This document shows, one piece after another, positions 63,996-64,000 of a stretch of DNA of 64,000 nt. The position numbers were made by a program, and so were the translations under genes. Numbering within the stretch: position 1 is the stretch's first letter; every line of letters starts with the position of its first letter. The notes beneath the pieces were generated by a model that ran no database searches, was not told the DNA's origin, and was given only the letters and a program-made list of their open reading frames with translations. The DNA comes from Cyclobacteriaceae bacterium (GTDB taxonomy: Bacteria > Bacteroidota > Bacteroidia > Cytophagales > Cyclobacteriaceae). Location: NCBI GenBank assembly GCA_022842845.1, contig JALHOT010000015.1:1-64000 (forward strand), in the 5' to 3' direction.

Positions 63996-64000
63996 GATTT

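Noticed and set aside
1-64000. tRNA/rRNA genes, CRISPR arrays and insertion sequences
   Set aside because: No cloverleaf-like, ribosomal or spacer-repeat pattern and no transposase frame was recognised in reading both strands.

Overview
The window reads as a chromosomal contig end from a Bacteroidota bacterium, most likely of the Cytophagales type (inference). The signs are two proteins with type IX secretion (T9SS) sorting tails, a hybrid two-component regulator that fuses a periplasmic propeller, kinase, receiver and AraC domain, many Bacteroidota-style secreted proteins and lipoproteins, the TAnnTTTG promoter motif, and conserved Bacteroidota domains (DUF3570, DUF4266, DUF6090-like, CarboxypepD_reg-like). 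No rRNA, tRNA, CRISPR array or intact insertion sequence was seen. The first 14 bases match the end of an Illumina adapter, so the window starts at an untrimmed contig edge that cuts the first gene.

Region by region. (1) 1-12.3 kb: a truncated hybrid two-component regulator on the minus strand is divergent from a three-gene plus-strand operon. That operon encodes a Kre9/KNH-like anchored protein, a 1935-residue two-propeller T9SS protein and a secreted caspase-fold peptidase, and is followed by the relic of a second caspase. (2) 12.6-14.8 kb: a TPR sensor ending in a histidine-kinase dimerisation domain without an ATPase domain, then a small outer-membrane protein. (3) 15.0-23.2 kb: a seven-gene aromatic-ring catabolic island in two divergent operons: phenol hydroxylase, fused 3-oxoadipate CoA-transferase and PcpA/LinE-type extradiol dioxygenase on one strand; hydroxyquinol 1,2-dioxygenase, 3-oxoadipyl-CoA thiolase, IclR regulator and maleylacetate reductase on the other. 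Together they would take a phenolic through hydroxyquinol or (chloro)hydroquinone, maleylacetate and 3-oxoadipate to succinyl-CoA and acetyl-CoA. A palindromic operator candidate lies in the 84-bp divergent promoter. (4) 23.3-33.1 kb: ordinary chromosome with a pseudouridine synthase, lipoproteins, a transglutaminase-like lipoprotein, small membrane proteins, a PhzF-like isomerase and a short-chain dehydrogenase, plus one pseudogene.

(5) 33.2-44.6 kb: one plus-strand block holding a tripartite CzcABC-type metal efflux pump (the pump subunit has an unusual extra C-terminal domain), then DUF3570 outer-membrane protein, thioredoxin, ApbE flavin transferase and DUF4266 lipoprotein, then an OmpR/histidine-kinase pair. 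This looks like metal export coupled to an envelope redox module under its own sensor. (6) 45-64 kb: mostly minus-strand accessory genes: a T9SS protein with four tandem repeats, three serine beta-lactamase-fold hydrolases, a DUF1080 protein, outer-membrane proteins and lipoproteins, a LuxR-type regulator, an exported beta-carbonic anhydrase, a formylglycine-generating-enzyme-fold protein and small membrane proteins.

Four in-frame stops in three otherwise intact-looking frames (27.0, 27.3, 56.5 and 59.65 kb) are each one C-to-T step from a sense codon. They could be real gene decay or consensus errors, and read mapping would decide.
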